Below are positions 55,711-64,000 of a DNA stretch of 64,000 nt, piece after piece. Position 1 is the stretch's first letter. Every line of letters begins with the position of its first letter. This DNA is from DATJGR01 sp963812255 (GTDB taxonomy: Bacteria > Pseudomonadota > Gammaproteobacteria > Pseudomonadales > Azotimanducaceae), in the NCBI GenBank assembly GCA_963812255.1, contig CAWEUM010000005.1, positions 744,001-808,000 of the forward strand, written 5' to 3'. The notes beneath the pieces are model-generated. The model made no database searches and was not told where the DNA came from. It saw only the letters and a list, made by a program, of their open reading frames with translations. A program made the translations under genes and the position numbers.

Positions 55711-56538
55711 TCACGGCCCACCACCGGCTGCCGGTGAGGCGGATTTCGTGACGAAGCGCTCGATTCCATGGTCCCGCCCCAGCACGACGACCGCATCGGC
55801 ACGCCCGGGCACATCCTGCGCCATCCAGCGCGTCAGCCGTTCGTAGTGCGCGATGAATCGCACCAACTGCGCATCATTCATCCTGCGCATGTGCGGAAGC
55901 CGTGACTCCTGTTCACCGCGCCAGACGCGCACGCAATCGAAGTCTGGAATCTGTAGATAGATCAGCCGATCGAAACGGTCGAACAACGGCTGGTAACGCC
56001 CGAGCGCCGCGTTGACGAAACCGCGCCAGCCGCCGTCGGCGTCCTCCTCGCGCTCAAGTTCGTTGACCGGTTCGGCGAGCTCGGCCGGGGTTTGCGCACG
56101 TGCGCCGAGACACCACCCTTCGATCACCACGGCATCCACCGGACCCGCGATCGGCCAGTGCGCGGGCGCAACCCGGTCATCCACGCCTTTGTCGAACGTG
56201 GGCAGTCGCGTCGGCCGCCGGGTCACCTCGTCGAGTACACGCAAACACAGCTCGACGTCGTGCGTGCCCGGCACACCGCGCGTACGCAACAACGGATGCA
56301 CCGTTTGCGACAGTCCGACTCGCCGCGAGCGCGGCAGGTAGAAATCATCCAACGAGCGTGCTACGGCGCTCACATCGAGACGATCGAGTTGCTCGGTCAG
56401 GACGTGCGCGAGCGTCGTCTTGCCGCTGCCTTGCGCGCCGGAGATCGCGATGTACTGTGGACGTTTTCCAGATACTGCAATATCCGCCGCAAGCGAACGC
56501 GCCACCGGCAGCCAGATCGTTTTCGCGGAACGTGACAT
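55711..56538 (-). CDS. D-glycerate kinase-like P-loop kinase
   Basis: 275 residues of the plant GLYK / YggC / Tda10 kind. AISGAQGSGKTTLAHVLTEQL is Walker A, SLDDFYLPRSRR a Walker B-like DD loop, VHPLLRTRGVPGTHDV the diagnostic motif, and VIEGWCLGARAQ and NELEREEDADGGWR follow. It probably phosphorylates D-glycerate to 3-phosphoglycerate; relatives act on other small substrates. It precedes the glycine-zipper gene by 92 bases and is divergent from the O-methyltransferase. Confidence 0.87.
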   Translation of the reverse strand: MSRSAKTIWLPVARSLAADIAVSGKRPQYIAISGAQGSGKTTLAHVLTEQLDRLDVSAVARSLDDFYLPRSRRVGLSQTVHPLLRTRGVPGTHDVELCLRVLDEVTRRPTRLPTFDKGVDDRVAPAHWPIAGPVDAVVIEGWCLGARAQTPAELAEPVNELEREEDADGGWRGFVNAALGRYQPLFDRFDRLIYLQIPDFDCVRVWRGEQESRLPHMRRMNDAQLVRFIAHYERLTRWMAQDVPGRADAVVVLGRDHGIERFVTKSASPAAGGGP

Positions 56539-56575
56539 CGGCTAAGGTTAGCGGCCCCGATCCGGAGCCACCACC

Positions 56576-57238
56576 ATGTCCGCGCGTACCCTGCAGATCA
56601 CACCCGCGCTGCACCAATACCTGCTGAAATTCGGTGTGCGTGAATCACGCGACGCCGCCGCGCTGCGCGCCGAGACAGCCAAGCTACCGATGGCGATGAT
56701 GCAGATCTCACCGGAACAAGCGGCATTCATGCAGCTGATCGTCAAACTGCTCGACGTGCGCCGGGCGCTCGAGGTCGGCACATTCACCGGCTACTCGGCG
56801 CTGATCGTGGCCGAAGCGATGCCAGCCGATGGTCGCCTGATCGCCTGCGACATATCCGAGGAGTGGACCGCGATCGGCAAGCCGCACTGGGTCAACGCGG
56901 GTGTCGCAGACAAGATCGAGCTGCGCATCGCGCCGGCCCTCACGACGCTCGATGAGCTGATTGCCACCGGAGGCGCGAATGCGTTCGATTTCGCGTTCAT
57001 CGACGCCGACAAGAGTAACTACGACAACTACTACGAGCGTGCGTTGAAGCTGGTGCACGCCGGCGGATTGATCGGAATCGACAACACCCTTTGGAACGGC
57101 GCCGTCGTCGACGCGTCGCGGCAGGACGACGACACGCGGGCGATTCGCGCACTGAATGAGAAAGTGCATGGCGATTCGCGCGTCGACCTCGTGCTGCTGC
57201 CGATCGGAGACGGTCTGACATTAGCCCGTCGCCGCTGA
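56576..57238 (+). CDS. Class I SAM-dependent O-methyltransferase (caffeoyl-CoA type)
   Basis: 220 residues: MQLIVKLLDVRRALEVGTFTGYSAL (motif I), IACDISEEW, FDFAFIDADKSNYDNYYERAL with the metal-binding Asp, and GLIGIDNTLWNGAVVD. This is the small COMT/CCoAOMT-like family, which methylates catechol-type hydroxyls with a divalent metal. The natural substrate in bacteria is generally unknown. It stands 37 bases from the divergent glycerate kinase and 70 bases before the protease. Confidence 0.92.
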   Translation: MSARTLQITPALHQYLLKFGVRESRDAAALRAETAKLPMAMMQISPEQAAFMQLIVKLLDVRRALEVGTFTGYSALIVAEAMPADGRLIACDISEEWTAIGKPHWVNAGVADKIELRIAPALTTLDELIATGGANAFDFAFIDADKSNYDNYYERALKLVHAGGLIGIDNTLWNGAVVDASRQDDDTRAIRALNEKVHGDSRVDLVLLPIGDGLTLARRR

Positions 57239-57308
57239 TTGTCGGACGCCCGCGGCGCGGCTCGATCCTTTACAATTCACGCGCCTGCCGCACAAACCGG
57301 AGATTCCA

Positions 57309-60182
57309 TTGTTTCTTTTGCCATTGCAGCGCGCGCAGCTGCGCGCAGTGCTGCGTCGAGTGCAGTCGATCGCCGGCGTCGTATTGCTCGCCGCATGCGC
57401 GACGTTGCCAGCCAGTTCATCGACGATCATTCAAAGCCCCAACGATCACCGCGCGTACCGCTCGGTGGTGCTGGCCAACGGCCTGACTGCGGTGCTGGTA
57501 TCGGATCCGACGACCGACAAGGCGGCCGCGGCGCTGGCTGTCTATCGAGGCAGCTATGACGATCCCGAGGGCCGCCAGGGGCTCGCACATTTCCTGGAAC
57601 ACATGCTGTTCCTCGGCACCACTAAATACCCCGATGTCGATGATTATCAGAACTACATCACCACCCACGGCGGCACGTTCAACGCATATACGGCGTCGGA
57701 CCACACGAACTTTTTCTTCGATGTGCAACCGGCCTTCTTCGATGGTGCGCTGGATCGCTTCGCGCAGTTTTTCATCTCACCGACATTCGACGCCGCGTAC
57801 GTGGAGCGTGAGAAGAATGCCGTCAACTCGGAATATCAGCTGTATTTGAAGGATGACAACTGGCGTGCGCAGGCCGTCGAAAAGCAGGTGATGAATCCAG
57901 CGCATCCCGGTTCGAGATTCTCGGTGGGCAGTCTCGATACGCTCAGCGGCGACGTCCGCACCGACCTCGTCAAGTTCTACCGGACCCACTATTCGGCCGA
58001 TCAGATGGGACTCGTCGTGCTCGGCAATCAATCGCTCGATCAACTCAACGCCTGGGTGACCGCGAAATTTTCCGCCATCCCCCGCCGACCGATTGCGAAA
58101 TCGACACCGACGCCAGCGATGTTCGCCCCCGGTACGTTGCCGCGAGAACTCACCTATCAGACGGTGAAAGATACCCGACAGGTCGTTTACAACTTTCCGG
58201 TCCCGGAACTCGACCAGTACTATCGGGACAAGCCGGGTCAATATGTTGCCAATCTGCTCGGTCACGAAGGCACTGGCAGCCTGCACGCGCGACTCAAGGC
58301 GCGCGGTTGGATCGAATCGCTCGGTGCGAGCGCCCAACGCTTCGATGCCGGCAATGCGCTGATCGTCATTTCGATCGATCTCACCGACAAAGGGGCGCAA
58401 CACATCGACGATATTACCCGCGCGCTGTTCGAGTACATCGAGCTGATACGCAACGACGGCGTCGCAAAATGGCGCTACGCCGAACAGGCCGATGTTGCCG
58501 ATCTCGGGTTCCGCTTTCAGGAAAAGTCCTCACCGCTCGGATTCGTCTACAGTACCGCGCCGAACCTCCGGCTCTATCCGATCAAGGACATCCTCGACGG
58601 ACCCTATCTGATGGCGCACTACGACGCCGCGCTGATCCGAAAATATCTCGACGCGCTACGTCCGGACAACATGCTGGTCGAAGTCAGCGGCAAGAGTGTC
58701 GAAGCCAACAAGATCGAACCCTGGTTTCAGGTGCCGTACCGCGATCAATCGCTGACGACCGATCTGAGAGGTAGTTCGCCAAGCGCATTCGGCCTCGAAC
58801 TGCCCGGTGTCAACGAGTTTCTGCCTACCCATCTCGCGCTGGAGTCACATCCGCAGTCACCGCCGATGCGTATTGATTCGACGGGTTCGCTCACGTTGTG
58901 GTGGGCGCCCGACCCCAGTTTCGGCACGCCACGCGCAACGACGTACGTGCGGCTTGACGTTCCCGGCGGGCTGCGTTCGCCAAAGGATTCGGCCTATGCC
59001 AATCTCTATGCGAGGCTGGTGCTCGATGCGCTCAATGCGTTCGCCTATCCGGCCCAACTGGCCGGCTTGAGCTATGACATCGGCGTGCAGTCGTCTGGAT
59101 TTCTGATCACGTTATCCGGCTACGACGACAAACAACCACTGCTGTTGCAGCGCATTCTGAACGTCTTTGCAACGCTTCAGCCTTCCGCCGCCAAGGTTGC
59201 CGATTATCGCGAGGAACTGCGCCGATCCTGGGGCAACTTCGTCGATGAGCGTCCATACGAACAGGCACTGGCGAGCCTGTCGCACGTGATGATCGCCGGC
59301 GGCTGGCCGCCACCCCAAATGGCCGACGCATTGTCCGACGTCACGCCGTCAAGCCTGGCAACCTGGCGACAGACGCATCTGGCTCACTACGCGGCGCTGG
59401 TGATGATGCATGGCAACGTCGATCGACACGAAGCCGACGGCGTCGCGCACATCATCCGCACCACGTTGCACCTCGGCCCTGTCGGCCCCGCCACCGGCAT
59501 CGTCGCGCGATTGCCGATCGGGCAGATCACGTATCCGCTGACGATCGCCAATGACGACGCGGCGATGGTCATGTACCTGCAGGGCGCCAACGAATCCTTC
59601 GAGGAGCGCGCTCTGTTCGGATTGGCGTCACAGGTCCTTCGGTCACCGTATTACAACGACTTACGTACTCAACAACAACTCGGCTACGCGGTCGTGGTGA
59701 CGCCGTCGGTGCTGCGGCGAACGCCCGGCGTAGCGTTCGTCATACAGAGCCCGGTGGCAGGACCCGGCAAGCTGTTGAGCGCGACGGAGACGTTTCTGAC
59801 TCGCTATCGGGCGACCTTGGCGGCGATGTCGGCCGACGAACTCGATGCCTACAAGCAAGGATTGATCAGTCGGCTGCGCGAGAAGGACAAGAATCTCGTC
59901 GATCGGAGTCAGCGCTACTGGAGCGACCTCGATGTTGGTTTCACGACATTCGATTCGCGCGAGCAGATCGCGACGCAGATCGAAAAGATCGGCCAGACGC
60001 AACTGCTCGCGTTCTATGATCACTTGCTCGATCTGGAACAACACCAGCGATTGGTGATCTATAGCCTCGGCAAGTTCAAAGATCCTCCGCCGGGCACAGC
60101 GATCACTGACGTTGCCGCGTTCAGGGCCGCAGCTGGATTCGTACCGGCAGCCGACGGCGCGGCGGCAGCGATCGACCCGTGA
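57309..60182 (+). CDS. M16-family zinc protease, pitrilysin/insulinase-like lipoprotein
   Basis: 957 residues. The N-terminus ends in a lipobox (VVLLAAC, C30), so it is probably a lipoprotein facing the periplasm. The inverted zinc motif HFLEH has H94, E97 and H98; the third ligand E175 in EKNAVNSEYQ is 78 residues after E97, as in E. coli pitrilysin. Four M16 modules are expected; the C-terminal half has SLYDDLRTQQQLGYAVVV-like sequence (YYNDLRTQQQLGYAV) typical of insulinases. It degrades peptides inside a closed chamber. The start is a TTG with GGAG six bases upstream. A -10-like TACAAT is at 57271-57276. Confidence 0.93.
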   Translation: MFLLPLQRAQLRAVLRRVQSIAGVVLLAACATLPASSSTIIQSPNDHRAYRSVVLANGLTAVLVSDPTTDKAAAALAVYRGSYDDPEGRQGLAHFLEHMLFLGTTKYPDVDDYQNYITTHGGTFNAYTASDHTNFFFDVQPAFFDGALDRFAQFFISPTFDAAYVEREKNAVNSEYQLYLKDDNWRAQAVEKQVMNPAHPGSRFSVGSLDTLSGDVRTDLVKFYRTHYSADQMGLVVLGNQSLDQLNAWVTAKFSAIPRRPIAKSTPTPAMFAPGTLPRELTYQTVKDTRQVVYNFPVPELDQYYRDKPGQYVANLLGHEGTGSLHARLKARGWIESLGASAQRFDAGNALIVISIDLTDKGAQHIDDITRALFEYIELIRNDGVAKWRYAEQADVADLGFRFQEKSSPLGFVYSTAPNLRLYPIKDILDGPYLMAHYDAALIRKYLDALRPDNMLVEVSGKSVEANKIEPWFQVPYRDQSLTTDLRGSSPSAFGLELPGVNEFLPTHLALESHPQSPPMRIDSTGSLTLWWAPDPSFGTPRATTYVRLDVPGGLRSPKDSAYANLYARLVLDALNAFAYPAQLAGLSYDIGVQSSGFLITLSGYDDKQPLLLQRILNVFATLQPSAAKVADYREELRRSWGNFVDERPYEQALASLSHVMIAGGWPPPQMADALSDVTPSSLATWRQTHLAHYAALVMMHGNVDRHEADGVAHIIRTTLHLGPVGPATGIVARLPIGQITYPLTIANDDAAMVMYLQGANESFEERALFGLASQVLRSPYYNDLRTQQQLGYAVVVTPSVLRRTPGVAFVIQSPVAGPGKLLSATETFLTRYRATLAAMSADELDAYKQGLISRLREKDKNLVDRSQRYWSDLDVGFTTFDSREQIATQIEKIGQTQLLAFYDHLLDLEQHQRLVIYSLGKFKDPPPGTAITDVAAFRAAAGFVPAADGAAAAIDP

Positions 60183-60245
60183 TCGATGAACAACGGGGCG
60201 AGAATGCCTGTGATGCACAAGGCACTCTGAGCCCGTTTCTGCCGA

Positions 60246-62354
60246 CTACCCCGTTTCGCCCAGAATGCGGCGAAATGGCGGCAGCGCATCGAGCAGTCGC
60301 TCACCGTAACGTTGCGTCAGGATGCGTCGATCGAGCAGTGTGATCCGACCATGATCGCCCTCGTGCCGGATCAGCCGCCCGCACGCCTGCACCAGTTTCA
60401 TCGCCGCATCCGGCAAAGAAATCTCGAAGAACGCATTGCGGCCCTGGGATTCGAGCCATTCCGCCATCGCCTCGTCGAGCGGATCGTCGGGCACCGAAAA
60501 CGGCAGCTTCGCGATGATGACGTGGCGACAATAGTCGTCGGGTAAATCGACACCTTCGGCGAAGCTTGCCACACCAACGACATAACTGGACCGTCCCGAA
60601 TCGATCGCCTCGCAATGCGAACGCAGCAGCGCCTGCTTGCTGCCATTGCCTTGCACCTTCATCTGTTCAGCGAGTTCATTCGGCATTCGCCGTACCACTT
60701 CGTTGAGCTGCCGCCACGATGCAAACAGCACCAGCGCGCTGCGATCGTGCGCAAGCAGTTTCGGCAGCCGCTGCGCAACCTCGTCGGTGTGCGCCGCGCC
60801 ATCACGCGGATCGGCCGTCATCGCGGGCACGTTGAACGTCGCGATGCGCGGAAAATCGAACGGGCTGGGAATGCGCTGCACGATGACATCGTCATCGAGA
60901 CCCGCGCGTTCGACGAAGCGATCGAAACGCCCGAGCGCCGTCAGCGTCGCTGAAGTACAGATCACCGCATACGCCTGCGACCATAGCGCATCTTCCAGTA
61001 GCGAACCGGGTTGCATCGGCGCGGAAACGAGATCGAAGTCTTCACCGTTGTCGAACAACACGCGGGTGATCCACCGTGCGCGCGGCTCGGACTCGGCAAC
61101 GGCCCCGGATCGATAGTCTTCCAACAGCGCCGCCGAACCCGTCGCGCGATTGACGTGCTGGCCGATGACGCCGAGCCAGTCTTCGGCTTCGTGCCCTCTC
61201 TCCCAACTGCGGTCCCCATCGATGACTTCCTGCAACAGTCCGTGCACCGAGTCGAGTTGCTTCGCGAGGGTCTGCATGTCGTTCGCCGCCGCGCCGGCAA
61301 GCTCGCCCGCGGCTTGGGGAACCTGGCCGAGTGGAAAGCGAAACAGATGCCGCTCATCGTCGCGGGAGGTGTATTCGAGCATCGCGACGATCGAGATCAG
61401 GTCGCCCAACCTCGTCGCGAGCGCGCTGGTCGAGGCCGTCATCGCATGTACCTGCGACATCAGCTCCGGCGGTCGCCCGACCCGTTGCGCCAGGGTGCCG
61501 ACGCTGGCATTGATCTGGTCGAACCACTGCAGCGCGGCGCGCAGCCGCAGCCGGAACGTGAAATGCTGCTGCGTCTTGTCCGGTAGGTGGTGCGCCTCAT
61601 CGAGCACGTAGATTGTGTCGGCGGGTTCGGACAAAATCGCGCCGCCGCCGAGCGCCAGGTCGGCGAGCACCAGATCGAGATTGGCGACGACGACGTCGGC
61701 CTTGTCCAGCCCGGCACGCGATTTGAAGAACGGACACTGATGAAAAAAGCTACAACGCTTGTTCGCGCAGCCGCGATGATCCGTGGTGACACTACGCCAG
61801 TGCACCTCATCAACGCCGTCAGCCCAACTGTCGACGTCGCCATCCCAGTTGCCGCGGGCAAACTCGTTGAGTAAATTCTGATACAGCACACGCGCGTCGC
61901 CTGATACCGGCTCGAACATGGGCAACGCTTCCTGTACATCGCCGGTATCGCCGCGCAGTCGATCGTCGAGGCGCTTCAGACAAACGTAGCGTTGCCGGCC
62001 TTTGGCAAGCGCATGAGTGAATTCCAGACCGGTGCGTGTCGCGAGATCCGGCAGGTCTCGCAGCACGATTTGTTCCTGCAATGCAACGGTGGCGGTGGCA
62101 ATCACCAAGCGTTTGTCGAGCGCTTTTGCGATCGGGATCGCGGCAATGCAGTAGGCGGCAGTCTTGCCGGTACCGGTACCCGCCTCGATCGCGGCGAGGC
62201 GACGTTGGCCTTCCGGGCGTGTCAGCACCCGCGCGATCGTCGCGATCATCTCGCGCTGACCGCGCCGCGCCTTGAACTCGCGCGCACCTAGCCAGGTGCG
62301 ATACGCGTTCTGGATCCGTTCCTTCAGGGCGTCGTCGAGGACGGCATCGGTCAT
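60246..62354 (-). CDS. dinG: ATP-dependent DNA helicase DinG
   Basis: 702 residues from the ATG at 62354. XPD-like superfamily 2 helicase: AIEAGTGTGKTAAY is Walker A, YVLDEAHHLPDK the DEAH box, and cysteines in RYVCLKRL and CANKRCSFFHQCPFF can bind the [4Fe-4S] cluster. C-terminal motifs include GVASFAEGVDLPDDYCRHVIIAKLPF and LVQACGRLIRHEGDHG. DinG unwinds 5'-3', including R-loops and G-quadruplexes. The frame extends 28 codons upstream (to 62438) without similarity. It is convergent with the protease and follows argG by over 100 bases on the same strand. Confidence 0.93.
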   Translation of the reverse strand: MTDAVLDDALKERIQNAYRTWLGAREFKARRGQREMIATIARVLTRPEGQRRLAAIEAGTGTGKTAAYCIAAIPIAKALDKRLVIATATVALQEQIVLRDLPDLATRTGLEFTHALAKGRQRYVCLKRLDDRLRGDTGDVQEALPMFEPVSGDARVLYQNLLNEFARGNWDGDVDSWADGVDEVHWRSVTTDHRGCANKRCSFFHQCPFFKSRAGLDKADVVVANLDLVLADLALGGGAILSEPADTIYVLDEAHHLPDKTQQHFTFRLRLRAALQWFDQINASVGTLAQRVGRPPELMSQVHAMTASTSALATRLGDLISIVAMLEYTSRDDERHLFRFPLGQVPQAAGELAGAAANDMQTLAKQLDSVHGLLQEVIDGDRSWERGHEAEDWLGVIGQHVNRATGSAALLEDYRSGAVAESEPRARWITRVLFDNGEDFDLVSAPMQPGSLLEDALWSQAYAVICTSATLTALGRFDRFVERAGLDDDVIVQRIPSPFDFPRIATFNVPAMTADPRDGAAHTDEVAQRLPKLLAHDRSALVLFASWRQLNEVVRRMPNELAEQMKVQGNGSKQALLRSHCEAIDSGRSSYVVGVASFAEGVDLPDDYCRHVIIAKLPFSVPDDPLDEAMAEWLESQGRNAFFEISLPDAAMKLVQACGRLIRHEGDHGRITLLDRRILTQRYGERLLDALPPFRRILGETG

Positions 62355-62471
62355 GGGGAAATCGACCACCAGGGAGCGCGTGAGCCTACGCTCATCGGCG
62401 CAGTGGCGGCCAGTGGCGAATTTCTGATTTGGCTCCATGTTGGGACCACAAGCACCTAGATGACACGACGG

Positions 62472-63818
62472 TCATTTGCCGCCCGGGTCGTCCTCGTCCA
62501 ACAGCGGCAGGCGCCCCTCGGCATCAGAACGGAGCAATCCCGCACGCGAATACACAGACAGCTTCTCCCGCGTATCCGCGATGTCCATGTTGCGCATCGT
62601 CAACTGGCCGATGCGGTCCTGCGGTGTGAAGCCACCCTCGGCTTTTTCCATCGTCAACCGCTCCGGGTGATACGTCAGGTTGGGACTCGTCGTGTCGAGC
62701 AGCGAATAATCGTTGCCGCGCCTCAGTTCGATCGCTACTTCGCCGGTCACCGCCCGCGCCACCCAACGCTGCGCAGTGTCGCGCAACATCATCGTTTGCG
62801 GGTCGAACCAGCGGCCCTGATACAACAACCGGCCCAGCCGGCGACCGTTGTTGCGGTACTGCTCGATCGTGTCTTCGTTGTGGATACCGGTTACGAGCCG
62901 CTCGTAGGCGAGATGCAGCAACGCCATGCCAGGTGCTTCATAGATGCCGCGGCTCTTCGCCTCGATGATGCGATTCTCGATTTGGTCGCACATACCCAGC
63001 CCGTGGCGCCCACCAATCTCGTTGGCGCGGTTGAACAACGCAAGCGAGTCTCCGAACGACTCGCCGTTGACCGCAACCGGTTGGCCTTCCTCGAAACGCA
63101 CCGAGACTGTCTCTGCTTTGACGACGACGCTGTCCCGCCAGAATGCCACGCCCATGATCGGGACCACGATATCGATGCCTTTGTCGAGGAACTCGAGATC
63201 CTTCGCTTCGTGGGTCGCGCCGAGAATGTTCGAGTCCGTCGAATAGGCTTTCTCCGCACTCATCTTGTACGCGAACCCGTGCGCGCTCATGTACTGCGAC
63301 ATTTCTTTGCGTCCGCCAAGTTCATCGATGAACTGCTGATCGAGCCACGGCTTGTAGATGCGCAGGTTCGGATTCGCCAGCAACCCGTAGCGGTAGAAGC
63401 GCTCGATGTCGTTGCCTTTGTAGGTGCTACCATCGCCCCAGATGTTGACGTCATCCTCGCGCATCGCGAGCACCAGCATCGTGCCGGTCACGGCCCGACC
63501 CAATGGCGTGGTGTTGAAGTACGTCGCGCCACCTGTGGAGATGTGAAACGCGCCGCACTGAATTGCCGCAATGCCCTCGGCGACCAGCTGCGGTCGGCAC
63601 TCGATCAGGCGTGCTTTCTCGGCCCCATATGCGAGCGCCTTGCGCGGAATCTCTTCGTAGTCGGTTTCATCCGGCTGACCCAGATTGGCGGTGTACGCAA
63701 ACGGAATCGCGCCTTTGCTGCGCATCCAGTGCACCGCGGCGCTTGTGTCGAGGCCTCCGGAGAACGCGATGCCGACGCGCTCGCCTTGGGGTAGTTTCTG
63801 CAGGATGCTGGCAGTCAT
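62472..63818 (-). CDS. argG: Argininosuccinate synthase
   Basis: 448-residue enzyme condensing citrulline and aspartate with ATP. GIAFSGGLDTSAAVHWM is the P-loop-like ATP pyrophosphatase motif; IECRPQLVAEG, ISTGGATYFNTTPLGR and WGDGSTYKGNDIERFYRYG follow. It is the longer E. coli type (447 residues), not the 400-residue form. GGAAGG sits six bases before the ATG. Together with argD and argF this gives three arginine genes in the window, though not in one operon. Confidence 0.96.
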   Translation of the reverse strand: MTASILQKLPQGERVGIAFSGGLDTSAAVHWMRSKGAIPFAYTANLGQPDETDYEEIPRKALAYGAEKARLIECRPQLVAEGIAAIQCGAFHISTGGATYFNTTPLGRAVTGTMLVLAMREDDVNIWGDGSTYKGNDIERFYRYGLLANPNLRIYKPWLDQQFIDELGGRKEMSQYMSAHGFAYKMSAEKAYSTDSNILGATHEAKDLEFLDKGIDIVVPIMGVAFWRDSVVVKAETVSVRFEEGQPVAVNGESFGDSLALFNRANEIGGRHGLGMCDQIENRIIEAKSRGIYEAPGMALLHLAYERLVTGIHNEDTIEQYRNNGRRLGRLLYQGRWFDPQTMMLRDTAQRWVARAVTGEVAIELRRGNDYSLLDTTSPNLTYHPERLTMEKAEGGFTPQDRIGQLTMRNMDIADTREKLSVYSRAGLLRSDAEGRLPLLDEDDPGGK

Positions 63819-63953
63819 GACAGGCCTTCCGAAAAGTGCGCATCTTAGGAGATCGGCAGAAGGGTATCGACTGGGATCCGACTGGATCGGATTGCGACCG
63901 ATCGCTGGAATCTGCGATGGTTGGATCGTTGCGGCGACCGCTGGAGGTCACCA

Positions 63954-64000
63954 ATGCAAGGCGAGATTGTCTCTAAAGCCCCCTGGCTCCGACGTCGGGC
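63954..64000 (+). CDS. Possible start of a plus-strand gene, cut by the right edge
   Basis: An ATG with GGAGGT seven bases upstream opens a frame of 15 codons, MQGEIVSKAPWLRRR, to the window end. The ribosome-binding site is strong and the gene would be divergent from argG. Too short to identify. Confidence 0.4.
   Translation, partial: MQGEIVSKAPWLRRR

Noticed and set aside
63885..63903. 6-bp hairpin gatcgg/ccgatc upstream of argG
   Set aside because: Short stem, common sequence in this GC-rich genome, no T-run; likely chance.

Overview
The window is a dense, high-GC chromosomal segment of a gammaproteobacterium. Gene order and protein style support this: a DUF2066/CDP-alcohol transferase/hda block divergent from purM, apbC (mrp) divergent from metG, gammaproteobacterial-type DinG, RlmJ, RNase T, CGFS glutaredoxin, PhoP/PhoQ, and a 1.6 kDa x 1000-class (about 1605-residue) NAD-glutamate dehydrogenase. 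GTG and TTG starts are frequent and coding density is very high. I see no tRNA, rRNA, CRISPR array, prophage or insertion sequence. Family-level placement (for example near Steroidobacteraceae or Xanthomonadales) is only a guess.

Regions. 1-3278 (minus): a translationally coupled chain, DUF2066 protein, CDP-alcohol phosphatidyltransferase, hda and a MurG-family enzyme cut by the left edge. 3328-10512: purM, dcd, apbC, metG, an orphan soluble RnfB, nth and murI. 10546-12515: a zinc-ribbon protein of unknown role, a 126-base cloverleaf-like inverted-repeat element, rnt and grxD. 12601-17593: a PatB/MalY-like PLP lyase, an orphan hydantoinase B, and argD-argF overlapping by four bases. 17608-22840: two c-di-GMP genes, including a PilZ-DUF1631-GGDEF-EAL giant. 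22954-29059: glpK, then nrdA-nrdB behind a leader with paired NrdR-like boxes and a perfect DnaA box. 29096-36750: carboxylesterase, NAD-glutamate dehydrogenase, rlmJ.

36793-40396 (minus) holds paaABCDE, the phenylacetyl-CoA epoxidase. 40456-44955 holds a YejM/PbgA-like membrane sulfatase-fold protein, a methyltransferase and two alpha/beta hydrolases. 44978-51770 has two acyl-CoA dehydrogenases forming a likely heteromeric pair, with a divergent isomerase-like crotonase, a double-CDGSH protein and a large DUF349 protein. 51804-55618 (minus) is a tight run: glycine-zipper protein, PepSY protein, phoP, phoQ, atypical crotonase. 55711-63818 holds glycerate kinase, an O-methyltransferase, a pitrilysin-like lipoprotein protease, dinG and argG; a new plus-strand gene may begin at 63954.

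Functionally the window combines housekeeping metabolism (purine, dNTP and arginine synthesis, translation) with replication control (Hda, ribonucleotide reductase), c-di-GMP and PhoPQ signalling, envelope maintenance, and CoA-thioester catabolism (Paa monooxygenase, acyl-CoA dehydrogenases, crotonases). Nothing in it is plainly a new defence or mobile system. The points most worth a second look are the structured element before rnt, the Bacillus-cereus-like MurG after hda, the orphan RnfB, and the PhoPQ operon carrying envelope proteins and a non-canonical crotonase.
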